NCBI GenBank assembly: GCA_002333425.1 | Contig: DDBL01000097.1 | Location: forward strand, 47,253 to 111,252 | DNA: 64,000 nt | Direction: 5' to 3' | From: Leptospiraceae bacterium UBA2033 | GTDB lineage: Bacteria; Spirochaetota; Leptospiria; Leptospirales; Leptospiraceae | Shown here: positions 27,112 through 35,610 of the stretch, piece by piece | How positions within the stretch are numbered: the first letter of the stretch is position 1 | Layout of the letters: every line of letters begins with the position of its first letter | Position numbers and translations under genes: made by a program | Notes under the pieces: generated by a model | What the model saw: only the letters and a program-made list of their open reading frames with translations | Told to the model about the DNA's origin: nothing | Database searches by the model: none

Positions 27112-29358
27112 ATGATGAGCAAAATTAAAGGCAAGACCATATTAATTATAGGTGGTGGCTTATTACAAGTACCCGTAATTGAAACCGCCAAGTCAATGAA
27201 ACTAAAAGTTGTAGTCGCAGACATGAACCCAGAGTCTCCGGGTTTTAAAATTGCTGACGAAAAAATGATCATGAGCACTAAAGATATTGAAGGAATGGTG
27301 CGAGAAGCAAAACGTTTTTTTGAAAAGGAACCAGTGCATGGTGTAATGACTGCCGGAACTGATGCAAGTATGACTGTGGCAGCTGTCGCAAATGCGTTAG
27401 GACTCCCTGGAATTCGTTATGTGGATGCAGAAGCAGCTTCCAATAAAGTCAAAATGCGAAAACGACTAAAAGAGCATAACGTTCCAATTCCTGAATTTGC
27501 CCCAGTGTGGACAATTCAAGATGCAAGAGATGCACTGGATACTCTCAAGTTTCCGCTCGTGATTAAACCATCAGACAATATGGGAGCTCGCGGAGTAATC
27601 AAAGTAAACAATCGAGAAGAATTACACGCAGCATTTAAACACGCAAAAAAATATTCTCCAACTGGTGAGGTAATCCTAGAAGAATTTATGCCGGGACCCG
27701 AAGTTTCGGTCGATGCGCTTAGCTGGAACGGAAATATCCGAATGACTGGGATTGCAGATAGAATCATAGAACGAGAACCTTACTTCATTGAAGTCGGTCA
27801 TAATATGCCTTCTAAGTTTTCTAAAGAAATTTTAGATGAAATTGAAGATGTAATGACACGCGGAATGCGGGCACTCGGCATTAATCTCGGAGCCGGCAAG
27901 GGGGATATCAAGATTACCCCCCAAGGAGTAAAAGTAGGAGAAATCGCAGCAAGGCTTTCTGGTGGTTTTATGTCTGCCTACACCTACCCTCTTTCGACAG
28001 GAGTAAATCTTTATAGAGGAGCAATTTTAATTGCACTCGGTGAAGAACCAGATGATTTAGAGCCTAAACTGAATTTAGTATCCATTGAACGTTCACTCAT
28101 TGCATCGCCCGGAAAAATTGTATCCATTTCTGGAATTGAAGAGGCAAAAGAAATAGAGGGGGTAAATGAAATTTTCCTCCAATCCAAAGTAGGAGATATA
28201 ATTACAGACCCTACAAATAACATTGAGAAATCAGGGCATATTATTATAACAGCGCAAACTCTTGATAAGGCGGAAGAAATTTTTGAAAAAGCTAAACAAG
28301 TAATACACTTTGAGTCAGATAGTTATTATTCTCTAACTGAGAAAAGTATTAACCAAACAGCTCGAAATAAATTTGGAAAAGAAATTTGTTGGGTTTGCAA
28401 AGTCTGCGACGGAACTGACTGTGCATCCGGTGTTCCAGGAATGGGTGGGGTCGGAAGAATGGAAACATTCAAAGACAACTCAGTTGCTCTTGGGGATTAT
28501 AAAATTTTACCTCGCTACATTCGAGAAAGTGTAGATCCTAATCTAGACTGGTCTTTATTCGGAAAGAATTTTCAAACTCCTATGATGGCAGCTCCGATGA
28601 CAGGAGCAACGACTAATATGAATAATGCGATGGAAGAATACCAGTATTCTCTCGCAGTTCTAAAAGGTTGTCTGGAATCAGGAAGTATTGCTTGGCTTGG
28701 AGATGGAGCTACTCCAGACAAATATATTATGATGCTCGACGCAATCAAAAAAGTAGACGGTCATGGGATACTCATATGTAAACCCCGAGCTGATGAAAAA
28801 TTATTAGAAGAAAGATTCCAGGAAGCAGAAAGACAAAATGTATTTTCCCTCGGCATGGACATTGACGCATTTAATTTTAAAACCATGATTTTAAAAAACC
28901 AACAATCTCCAAGTCGCGGGCTAAAAGAGCTTTCTAGAATTCGTAGTTTTACCAAACTTCCATTCATCCTAAAAGGAATCATGACACCAGAAGATGCGTT
29001 ACTCGCAATGGATGCTGGAGCTGATGCAATAGTTGTCTCCAATCACGGCGGTCGTGTGTTAGACGATATGCCTGGAACTGCGAGAGTTCTTGGAAAAATT
29101 GCAGATACGATAAAAGGAAAATTTCCAGTTCTAGTCGATGGCGGCATTCGCAGTGGAATGGATATTTTTAAAATGTTAGCACTTGGAGCAAACGCAGTCT
29201 TAGTTGGGCGACCTATTGCAATTTCTGCAGTGGGTGGTGATTCTGCTGGAGTAAAGTATTTGATAAACCAATATACATCTGAATTGAAAAATACCATGAA
29301 CATCACTGGAGCAGCAAGTTTAAGCAAGATAGAGTATTCTATGCTTTTGAAGAAATAG
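27112..29358 (+). CDS. Fusion of ATP-grasp ligase and FMN-dependent alpha-hydroxyacid dehydrogenase
   Basis: A 748-residue protein with two enzyme halves. Residues 1-400 form a carbamoyl-phosphate-synthase/PurT-like ATP-grasp unit: pre-grasp fold TILIIGGGLLQVPVI, GVMTAGTDASMTVAA, nucleotide-binding FPLVIKPSDNMGARGV, VILEEFMPGPEVSVD and a metal loop KVGEIAARLSGG. From about residue 425 comes an FMN-dependent alpha-hydroxyacid oxidase/dehydrogenase unit: Cys-rich WVCKVCDGTDC, VPGMGGVGR, VVSNHGGRVLDD with the catalytic His, and the FMN site LVDGGIRSG and GANAVLVGRP. ATG 27112 or 27115 may be the start; no good ribosome binding site is seen. Substrates are unknown. Confidence 0.85.
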   Translation: MMSKIKGKTILIIGGGLLQVPVIETAKSMKLKVVVADMNPESPGFKIADEKMIMSTKDIEGMVREAKRFFEKEPVHGVMTAGTDASMTVAAVANALGLPGIRYVDAEAASNKVKMRKRLKEHNVPIPEFAPVWTIQDARDALDTLKFPLVIKPSDNMGARGVIKVNNREELHAAFKHAKKYSPTGEVILEEFMPGPEVSVDALSWNGNIRMTGIADRIIEREPYFIEVGHNMPSKFSKEILDEIEDVMTRGMRALGINLGAGKGDIKITPQGVKVGEIAARLSGGFMSAYTYPLSTGVNLYRGAILIALGEEPDDLEPKLNLVSIERSLIASPGKIVSISGIEEAKEIEGVNEIFLQSKVGDIITDPTNNIEKSGHIIITAQTLDKAEEIFEKAKQVIHFESDSYYSLTEKSINQTARNKFGKEICWVCKVCDGTDCASGVPGMGGVGRMETFKDNSVALGDYKILPRYIRESVDPNLDWSLFGKNFQTPMMAAPMTGATTNMNNAMEEYQYSLAVLKGCLESGSIAWLGDGATPDKYIMMLDAIKKVDGHGILICKPRADEKLLEERFQEAERQNVFSLGMDIDAFNFKTMILKNQQSPSRGLKELSRIRSFTKLPFILKGIMTPEDALLAMDAGADAIVVSNHGGRVLDDMPGTARVLGKIADTIKGKFPVLVDGGIRSGMDIFKMLALGANAVLVGRPIAISAVGGDSAGVKYLINQYTSELKNTMNITGAASLSKIEYSMLLKK

Positions 29359-29446
29359 CTAGATGTAGGAAACAGGTCAATTTTGACTTGACGAAAAGCC
29401 AAACTGCCTAAGCAATGGAATAAAATTTCGGAATGAGGTAATTTCC

Positions 29447-29719
29447 ATGGAAAAAGAGATAAAAGACGCTTTAAATTTTGTAATCGGAGCTGCAACAACA
29501 GTTAAATCTGAAACAGAAAAATTAATCGTAGGTTTAGATACAGAATTTAAAAAATTAGCTGAAAAAGGTGCTGCAGATAATAGCGAAGCAGCTATGAACG
29601 TCAGAAAATATACAGACGAAGCTTTCAAAGAAGTTGAGAAAGTTTTGAATGATGCAAAAGCAAAATTCGAAGAAGCTAAAACTCAGGTTAAAAATTTAGT
29701 TCCTGAACAAAAAGCTTAA
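29447..29719 (+). CDS. Phasin-like coiled-coil protein
   Basis: A 90-residue, fully helical, charged protein: residues 1-80 would form a long amphipathic helix (ALNFVIGAATTVKSETEKLI, NVRKYTDEAFKEVEKVLNDA), which resembles phasins or PhaI-type granule-associated proteins. GAGG lies 8-12 bases before the ATG. It stands alone with a possible hairpin terminator after it. A role at polyhydroxyalkanoate granules is only a suggestion; the esterase at 8.7 kb is secreted and is not evidence for it. Confidence 0.65.
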   Translation: MEKEIKDALNFVIGAATTVKSETEKLIVGLDTEFKKLAEKGAADNSEAAMNVRKYTDEAFKEVEKVLNDAKAKFEEAKTQVKNLVPEQKA

Positions 29720-29744
29720 TCATATTTATCGCTGAATAAGATTG

Positions 29745-29786
29745 TCCGCTATGAAATGAAATTTTATTTCATCAATAGTGGGCTTT
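29745..29786 (+). terminator. Possible hairpin terminator after the phasin-like gene
   Basis: CCGCTAT...ATGAAA and TTTCAT...ATAGTGG can pair into a stem with one internal bulge and a short TTTTA loop, followed by GCTTTT. It lies 25 bases after the stop codon. The T-run is short, so the call is weak. Confidence 0.35.
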
Positions 29787-29874
29787 TCCCGCCAAAAAAT
29801 TTCTTAAAGTATAACAATCTCAAAACTTTCACATCTATTCTTACAAACTTCTTTAACTAATATCAAAAGTACAC

Positions 29875-30300
29875 TTAATTCAAAACAAACAATCCTTCCT
29901 CGTAAAGTGGATTAATTGAGTTTGATGACTGATTTTTTCCTAGGAAATGAAAATCATCATCAATGGATAGAATATGCAAAGGAATCTGTTTTAGTAAAGT
30001 TGGGATTGTAGGTTTTAAAATAAATTGATTTATGAAGTTTGCCATTTCCTTTGCTCTTATCATTGCATTTTGTTCGTTATCCGCAAATGTAGAATAATTT
30101 CTATCTTTCAAAATCTCTTTTAAGCCCCTAAGTTGTACGTTTTCAATAAAATATTTGTCCAAAGAAGTTATAAAATTTACATTTATTTCAAAAAAACCTT
30201 CCATGTCCTCAAAACTTGTGCTGTAGACCCCTTCTCCAAGCAAAATTTCATCTCTAAAAATTAAATTCCAATTCTCCGGCATAGTAATAGTCTTTATCAT
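29875..30300 (-). CDS. Hypothetical protein
   Basis: A 141-residue cytoplasmic protein with no signal peptide, preceded by AGGAGTAGGTT just before the ATG. It has a beta-rich N-terminal half (MPENWNLIFRDEILLGEGVY) and a helical second half (NAMIRAKEMANFINQFIL). I do not recognise a family. It lies between the phasin-like gene and a dispersed repeat, and its promoter would lie inside or next to the 30301-30390 gap. Confidence 0.6.
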   Translation of the reverse strand: MIKTITMPENWNLIFRDEILLGEGVYSTSFEDMEGFFEINVNFITSLDKYFIENVQLRGLKEILKDRNYSTFADNEQNAMIRAKEMANFINQFILKPTIPTLLKQIPLHILSIDDDFHFLGKNQSSNSINPLYEEGLFVLN

Positions 30301-30391
30301 AACCTACTCCTTTATTCACATCAAAGCACTGTGCGATCAATTAATACTATATAAATTTTAAGTATTTATTTGTAAAGTCATTTAGGAGTAT

Positions 30392-30505
30392 TTAAAAGAC
30401 TACCACGGATGAACACCGATGGACACGAATTCTGGCTTTACTTGGTGTTAAGCCATTTTAAATATTTTTTATTCGTGTTAATCTGTGCTCATCTGTGGTG
30501 AATTG
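30392..30505. repeat. Dispersed inverted repeat, copy B
   Basis: The left arm (30395-30430, ACTACCACGGATGAACACCG then ATGGACACGAAT) pairs with the right arm (30471-30503, complement TTCACCACAGATGAGCACAG then ATTAACACGAAT) across a centre of about 40 bases. The periodic CCAC / ACACCGAT / ACACGAAT pattern is the same as in copies A and E. It sits between the tails and heads of minus-strand genes; the remaining 30301-30391 bases hold nothing I can name. Confidence 0.75.
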
Positions 30506-30546
30506 TAATATTTTTACAAAGCCCCTATTTTTGGTGGTATGAGGTT

Positions 30547-31074
30547 TTATTTACCTACTAAAGCAGATGTAAGAGCTGGTTGATCAATTTTTCCAAACCA
30601 AATAGACCAAGTAGCTTTCATAAAATCAGATCCTACAACAGAGGAAGTTTTTCCACCGTAATTGCAGGTTGTAGTTTTAGTAGCCGCATTGTAAGAAATG
30701 GTAATTGTATCGTTTTCTTTTAAATCACCAGTTAATACACTGCTAAACGTGTCTTGGTTAGCCTTGTTGGAATAACCATTGAGTGCATATGCGTCATTGA
30801 ATGCAGCAGAAATTTTTGCTGAATCAACGTCTCTTTTCATTTTCAAGATGAGTCTTTTGTCTGTTTCTGCATTGATAAATTCCTGTGCAGACCTAGTTTC
30901 AGGTACATCTTTCATTTGGTGCGTAATTGCATATACATTCACACTTACGAAAGCAATCTTTTTAACTCGAATCGCAGAACCAGTTGTTGTAAAACTAGCC
31001 GCCTGAGCAAAAATCGCCATTCCGAAAAGCAAAAATGAAATTGCCATTACAATTGAACCCTTTATTTTTTTCAT
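30547..31074 (-). CDS. Exported chalcone-isomerase-like protein
   Basis: A 175-residue secreted protein with signal peptide ending FAQAA. The mature part has the bacterial chalcone-isomerase-like pattern: GSAIRVKKIAFVSVNVYAI, RLILKMKRDVDSAKISAAFN, LTGDLKENDTITISY and a final SIWFGKIDQPALTSALVGK. Such proteins bind fatty acids or other small hydrophobics in the periplasm; catalytic activity is not expected. I chose the ATG at 31072-31074 because GGAGGATTCA lies directly upstream, rather than the longer frame from 31104. Confidence 0.85.
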   Translation of the reverse strand: MKKIKGSIVMAISFLLFGMAIFAQAASFTTTGSAIRVKKIAFVSVNVYAITHQMKDVPETRSAQEFINAETDKRLILKMKRDVDSAKISAAFNDAYALNGYSNKANQDTFSSVLTGDLKENDTITISYNAATKTTTCNYGGKTSSVVGSDFMKATWSIWFGKIDQPALTSALVGK

Positions 31075-31187
31075 TGAATCCTCCATAAACTTTATGTTAG
31101 GCAAGTTTTCAATTAAGGCTAAAAGAAAAAAAGTTTAAAATGAACTATTCCAGAAAAAAAATCATATACTCACGAGCTTAAGTAATT

Positions 31188-31532
31188 CTAGGTTTCGTCC
31201 AATAGTGGGATGTCAGATAACACCCATACAAAACCATCTACCACTTCTACGCCAAATATTCGTAAAGATAGATTGTCTCCACTTAAACAGTTTCCGTCTA
31301 TCAACGAAAAATTTTTTTTATGAATTGGACAGGCTACTTTGGGTTCACCTTGTTTATCTCCAATGATGCCTCTTGAAATTGCCATTGACCCAGTATGGGG
31401 ACAAGCATTTTCACAAGCATACCAAGATCCATCGGGAAATTGGAAAATGGCAATTTGATTCTCTCCAATTTTAGCACAAGCACCTCCTTCTTTTGGGAAT
31501 TCAGACGAAGGTGCAATTTTGTATTTAAACAT
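31188..31532 (-). CDS. nirD: Nitrite reductase small subunit (Rieske-type)
   Basis: A 114-residue NirD, the partner of NirB in cytoplasmic NADH-dependent nitrite reduction. Unlike the enterobacterial form, it keeps full Rieske ligands, ACPHTGSM and ACPIHKKNF, so it probably carries a [2Fe-2S] cluster. The ATG at 31530-31532 is favoured by AAAGGACT upstream; a start at 31568 would overlap the nirB stop by 8 bases and is also possible. It is the last gene of the nirC-nirB-nirD run. Confidence 0.85.
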   Translation of the reverse strand: MFKYKIAPSSEFPKEGGACAKIGENQIAIFQFPDGSWYACENACPHTGSMAISRGIIGDKQGEPKVACPIHKKNFSLIDGNCLSGDNLSLRIFGVEVVDGFVWVLSDIPLLDET

Positions 31533-31560
31533 ATAGTTAGTCCTTTTTTCTGTTGTTTGG

Positions 31561-34080
31561 TTAAGCATTTTGAAACTCCTTCACTACCCAGTCTTTGGGT
31601 TGGATTTGGTGGCGTTCTTTTACAAATTGAACTTCTGGATCAGTAGAAGTGTCATTGATAAAATGGCGGAACATTTTTTGCCTTTCAGGAGATTCGACAA
31701 CTTCTTTCCATTCACAATGATATGTATCAACTAAACCTTGCATCTCCGCTTCTAGTTGTTTGTTTATGCCTAGTCGATCATTTATAACAACATCTTTGAG
31801 GTATTCAATCCCACCTTCTAATTGTTCTAACCAAGTAGAAGTTCGCATTAATTTATCCGCAGTTCTAATATAAAACATTAAGAATCGATCAATGTATTTT
31901 ATACAAGTAGCATTGTCTAGGTCTTCTGCTAGGAGAATGGCGTGTTTAGGGTTTACACCTCCGTTTCCGCAAACGTAAAGATTCCAACCTTTCTCAGTAG
32001 CAATTATTCCAAAGTCTTTGCTCCTTGCTTCGGCACATTCTCGAATACAACCTGAGACCGCAGATTTCATTTTATGAGGTCCACGCAAACCTTTGTATCT
32101 TTCTTCGATAAAAATCGCAAAACTTGTACTATCTTGGACACCAAACCTACACCAAGTTGAGCCTACACAACTTTTTACAGTTCTAAGTGCTTTTCCGTAC
32201 GCATGACCACTTTCAAAACCTGCATCAACTAATTCTTTCCAAATTTTGGGAAGATCATCAAGTCTTGCACCAAACATATCAATTCGTTGTCCACCGGTTA
32301 TTTTTGTGTACAATTCATACTTTTGAGCTACACTCGCGATTACTCCTAATTTTTCGGGTGTAATTTCCCCTCCTGGAATTCTTGGAACTACAGAATATGT
32401 TCCCCCTTTTTGAATATTTCCGAGATATTTGTCATTTGTATCTTGAATCTCTCTATGTTTTTGAACAGGTTCGTTCCACAAACTAGCTAAAATAGATGCA
32501 ACTGCTGGTTTACAAATTTCGCAGCCAATTCCTTTCCCTGAATCTTTTATGACTTCCCCAAAGGATTTTAATTTTTTGACTTTGACTATTTGGAATAGCT
32601 CCTGTCTAGAAAACGAAAAATGCTCGCAAAGATCGTTTTTAATTACTTTACCTTGTGCTTTTAATTCTGCTTTCAGAATCGCTCCTACCTGTGGCAAACA
32701 ACCTCCACAACCAGTTCCTGCGTTGGAGCATTTTTTGGTACTTTCCAGATCAGAACAACCCTTTTCTCGAATAGCCGTAACTATATCTAATTTGGAAACG
32801 TTATTACAAGAGCAAATTTTTGCGTCATCCGGAAGAGTTTCTGAGGAAAATAAATTATCCTGACTTACAGTGCCCACAATTAAGGATTCTGGTTCTTCGG
32901 GTAATTCAATTTCATTCAAATACAGTGTTACCAAATTAGAATACGCTTTTGTGTCACCGACTAGGATTCCACCCAGCAATTTTTTTCCGTCTGGCGACAG
33001 GACTAATTTTTTGTAAACATGGGTTCTTGGGTTTTTAAATACAATTGGAAGGTGATCGGTTTCTCCGAATGAATCTCCAAACGAGGCAACGTCAACTCCA
33101 ACTAGTTTTAATTTGGTTGAAAGGTCACTTCCAGTATAAAGTTTTCTTTTCCCACTTGCATTGCATAGATTGTAAGCAAGATTTTCAGCCATTTCATATC
33201 CAGGTGCAACTAATCCATAGACATTATTATTGTGTAATGCAACCTCTCCTATCGCATAGATACCATAGTAATTGGTTTGCATTTCATTGTTGATTACAAT
33301 TCCACCTTTTTCTCCAACTGAGAGTCCACACTTTTTAGCAAGTTCATCTCTAGGGCGAATTCCGGCAGAGATAACAAGCATTTCTGTTTTTAAAGCAGAG
33401 CCATCACTAAATTCTAAACCAGTGATTTTTCCATTTCCTTGGATCGCCTTTGTTTGTTTTCCAAGATGAATTGTTATTCCCAGAGATTCTAATTTCTTTT
33501 TGAGAATGTCAGAGCCGCCTTCATCTAATTGTCTAGGCATGAGCCTCGGAGCAAATTCTACAACGTGCGCTTTTTTGTTTAGATTCAAAATAGCTCCGGC
33601 GGCTTCTAAACCTAAAAGTCCGCCACCTAGAACCGTTGCGGATTTTATTTTTTTGGAATAAGAAATAATCGCATCTAAGTCTTCGATGGTTCTATATACA
33701 AAGACACCTTCTTTCTTCACACCAGGAATTTCTGGTACAAAAGGAGATGAGCCGGTTGCAAAAACAAGTTCATGGAATTCTAATTCCCCCAATCTTCTGG
33801 ATTCAACTTTTCGTTTTGCAAGATCAATAGAAAAAATGCTATCATTTAATCTCAATTGAATCCCGTTGTTCTTATACCAATCCTCTTTACATAAATACAA
33901 AGGATCGACAGATTTTTTTTCAAAATATTCAGAAAGATGTACTCGATCATACGCACGCCTTGGTTCTTCTGCGAATACAGTTATGTTAAACATTGAATCC
34001 CCACCAAATTCGATCAATTTCTCACAGAACCGATGCCCTACCATCCCATTTCCTATTACTACTAAATTTCTTTTTATCAT
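31561..34080 (-). CDS. nirB: Nitrite reductase (NADH) large subunit
   Basis: An 839-residue NirB, which reduces nitrite to ammonium with NADH. In order: FAD/NAD pyridine-nucleotide reductase domain (about 1-390; VIGNGMVGHRF, ATVLGGGLLGLEAAG), a BFD [2Fe-2S] domain (CSCNNVSKLDIVTAI with CGGCLP), a second BFD-like half (GIGCEICKPAVASIL), then siroheme and [4Fe-4S] domains (SCVGSTWCRFG and SGCIRECAEARSKDFG give the four Cys ligands). Length is normal. A 100-base gap separates it from nirC and it overlaps nirD's longer start. Ammonium produced may serve assimilation or redox balance. Confidence 0.95.
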   Translation of the reverse strand: MIKRNLVVIGNGMVGHRFCEKLIEFGGDSMFNITVFAEEPRRAYDRVHLSEYFEKKSVDPLYLCKEDWYKNNGIQLRLNDSIFSIDLAKRKVESRRLGELEFHELVFATGSSPFVPEIPGVKKEGVFVYRTIEDLDAIISYSKKIKSATVLGGGLLGLEAAGAILNLNKKAHVVEFAPRLMPRQLDEGGSDILKKKLESLGITIHLGKQTKAIQGNGKITGLEFSDGSALKTEMLVISAGIRPRDELAKKCGLSVGEKGGIVINNEMQTNYYGIYAIGEVALHNNNVYGLVAPGYEMAENLAYNLCNASGKRKLYTGSDLSTKLKLVGVDVASFGDSFGETDHLPIVFKNPRTHVYKKLVLSPDGKKLLGGILVGDTKAYSNLVTLYLNEIELPEEPESLIVGTVSQDNLFSSETLPDDAKICSCNNVSKLDIVTAIREKGCSDLESTKKCSNAGTGCGGCLPQVGAILKAELKAQGKVIKNDLCEHFSFSRQELFQIVKVKKLKSFGEVIKDSGKGIGCEICKPAVASILASLWNEPVQKHREIQDTNDKYLGNIQKGGTYSVVPRIPGGEITPEKLGVIASVAQKYELYTKITGGQRIDMFGARLDDLPKIWKELVDAGFESGHAYGKALRTVKSCVGSTWCRFGVQDSTSFAIFIEERYKGLRGPHKMKSAVSGCIRECAEARSKDFGIIATEKGWNLYVCGNGGVNPKHAILLAEDLDNATCIKYIDRFLMFYIRTADKLMRTSTWLEQLEGGIEYLKDVVINDRLGINKQLEAEMQGLVDTYHCEWKEVVESPERQKMFRHFINDTSTDPEVQFVKERHQIQPKDWVVKEFQNA

Positions 34081-34180
34081 CTGTCAAATTCCTTGTAAGT
34101 TTTCTAATCTATCTGCAATTAAGCAAAAAATGTGCCAACCAGCGAAACAAACTCTTTGCTCATTCATTCTTGTTTATTTG

Positions 34181-34942
34181 TCATTTTTTCTTAGAAGCAA
34201 AGTAGTAAGCCATTCCAATGAATATTCCACCGGCAATTGTGTTTCCAATGGTGACCCAAAGAAGATTGTAAGCATACCCTAACCACGAAATTTGCCCTGA
34301 TTTTCCGATGATAGCAATTGCAATCAAAGTCATATTGGCTACACTGTGCTCAAATCCTGCACCTATGAAGGCGAATAAACACCAGAAAATTAGGAAAATT
34401 TTTGCTGTATCTGATTTTGCCCTAGCGGAAATCCACAGTGCTAAACAAACTAGCATATTGCACAAAATTCCTCGTAGTACTAGTTCAAAAATAGGGGCAT
34501 TCACTTTCAAAGTGGCAACTTTTACAAAAAAATCCAAAGATGGACTGATAGAACCCCCGTAAACAGCAGTATAGGCAAGAAGGATAGAACCCACTAAATT
34601 TCCCAACCAAGAAACGAAAAACACCATTATCAGGTCTTTTAAGTGAATTGCCTTCTTAAGTAGACCGATTGTCATGTACATGGTATTGCCAGTGTACAAT
34701 TCAGAACCTGCAAAAACCACCAAGGTCAACGCTACCCCAAAAGAAGCTCCCATGACTAATTTTAAGGCAGGATTTTCTGCATAGGCAAAAGGTGCTCCGA
34801 CGGCAAATATAAGAATAATACCAAAACCTACATAAACCCCTGCCAACATCGAGGAAATAAAATATCCTAAAAAATTATCTTTTAGGAAATTACTTTTTTT
34901 TAAACTGACTTCACTAGCTAAATCGATTGTTTCCGAATACAT
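34181..34942 (-). CDS. Formate/nitrite channel (FocA/NirC family)
   Basis: A 253-residue FNT-family membrane channel with six helices. Recognisable segments are LAGVYVGFGIILIFAVGA, SELYTGNTMYMTIG, WLGNLVGSILLAY, GILCNMLVCLALWIS, FEHSVANMTLIAIA and NLLWVTIGNTIAGGIFIGMAYYF. Its place directly before nirB-nirD argues for nitrite as the substrate, so NirC is the likely role. It is the first gene of the module, with a long gene-free region upstream that probably holds the promoter. Confidence 0.92.
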   Translation of the reverse strand: MYSETIDLASEVSLKKSNFLKDNFLGYFISSMLAGVYVGFGIILIFAVGAPFAYAENPALKLVMGASFGVALTLVVFAGSELYTGNTMYMTIGLLKKAIHLKDLIMVFFVSWLGNLVGSILLAYTAVYGGSISPSLDFFVKVATLKVNAPIFELVLRGILCNMLVCLALWISARAKSDTAKIFLIFWCLFAFIGAGFEHSVANMTLIAIAIIGKSGQISWLGYAYNLLWVTIGNTIAGGIFIGMAYYFASKKK

Positions 34943-35369
34943 ACAAACACCTACAATTTTTATAAATTTTCAAACCAAACTCGAATAAATTTCTTTTATC
35001 GGTTTGAATGATTTCTAATCTTTGCAAGTCTTATGCCTATTTTAATGTATTTTTTTAATATTTTAAATTATTAGAGAACCTTTTATTCGGTTATTTAGTA
35101 ATCGACTACTTTCCATTTCTTGCACCAAAAAACTGAATTTGATTTTGACAACTTTCACTTACTATTTTTTTCTTGAATAAAAATAGACCATCAATAGGTT
35201 ACAATCCATTAGCCGCACCAATATAATTAAAAAAGTAATCGAAATGTATTATGAATGTATAAAATCCTAAAATAAATTTCTCGTGCACATATAGCGCTTA
35301 TCGTCTAGATATTATTTTGCGCGCGTATCGTTAGGCGCGAGATTAATCTCTCACCAAACGCACATATAA
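34943..35369. other. Gene-free region before nirC
   Basis: No gene is seen. The bases near 35281-35370 are richer in CG dinucleotides than the surroundings (GCGCGCGTATCG, TTAGGCGCGAG), include the perfect palindrome GAGATTAATCTC at 35339-35350, and are flanked by GCACATATA on both sides (35285 and 35360). The rest, 34943-35280, is AT-rich and probably carries the nir promoter, but I could not identify FNR or Fur-like sites with confidence. Confidence 0.4.
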
Positions 35370-35509
35370 GGGACTGTGTAAAAAAAAATTGCTACGGAGG
35401 CACAAAGACACAGAGCAAAGAATTAATAAAACTTACGCTGAGTTTATCGAATGCGTCAATACTCTCTGCGAACTCAGTGCCTCTGTGACATATCTTTTTA
35501 CACAACCCC
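35370..35509. repeat. Dispersed inverted repeat, copy C, with transposon-like ends
   Basis: The left arm (GGGACTGTGTAAAAA then GCTACGGAGGCACAAAG and ACACAGAG) and the right arm (complement GGGGTTGTGTAAAAAGATAT then GTCACAGAGGCACTGAG) are inverted copies over about 45 bases each, around a centre of about 50 bases. The outer GGG-TGTGTAAAAA ends resemble terminal inverted repeats of insertion sequences, so this copy may be a miniature transposable element without its own transposase. Confidence 0.7.
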
Positions 35510-35538
35510 AAAAAAAAGAAAAACTTTTCTCGAAAGAA

Positions 35539-35565
35539 TTGACTAGCTTTTAGGACTATTATTAT
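35539..35565 (+). promoter_or_regulatory. Possible promoter of the Aer-like receptor
   Basis: TTGACT at 35539-35544 and TATTAT at 35560-35565 resemble -35 and -10 boxes, but the spacing of 15 bases is short. They lie 45 bases before the chosen ATG at 35611, which itself follows GAAGGT. Weak evidence. Confidence 0.3.
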
Positions 35566-35610
35566 TTACCAAGATAATTGATAATTATTTTTCTGAAGGT
35601 AATGTGTTAC

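Noticed and set aside
29043..29498. A 151-codon open frame on the minus strand
   Set aside because: It runs antisense to the FMN half of the fusion gene and into the phasin-like gene, with no start signal or protein motif.
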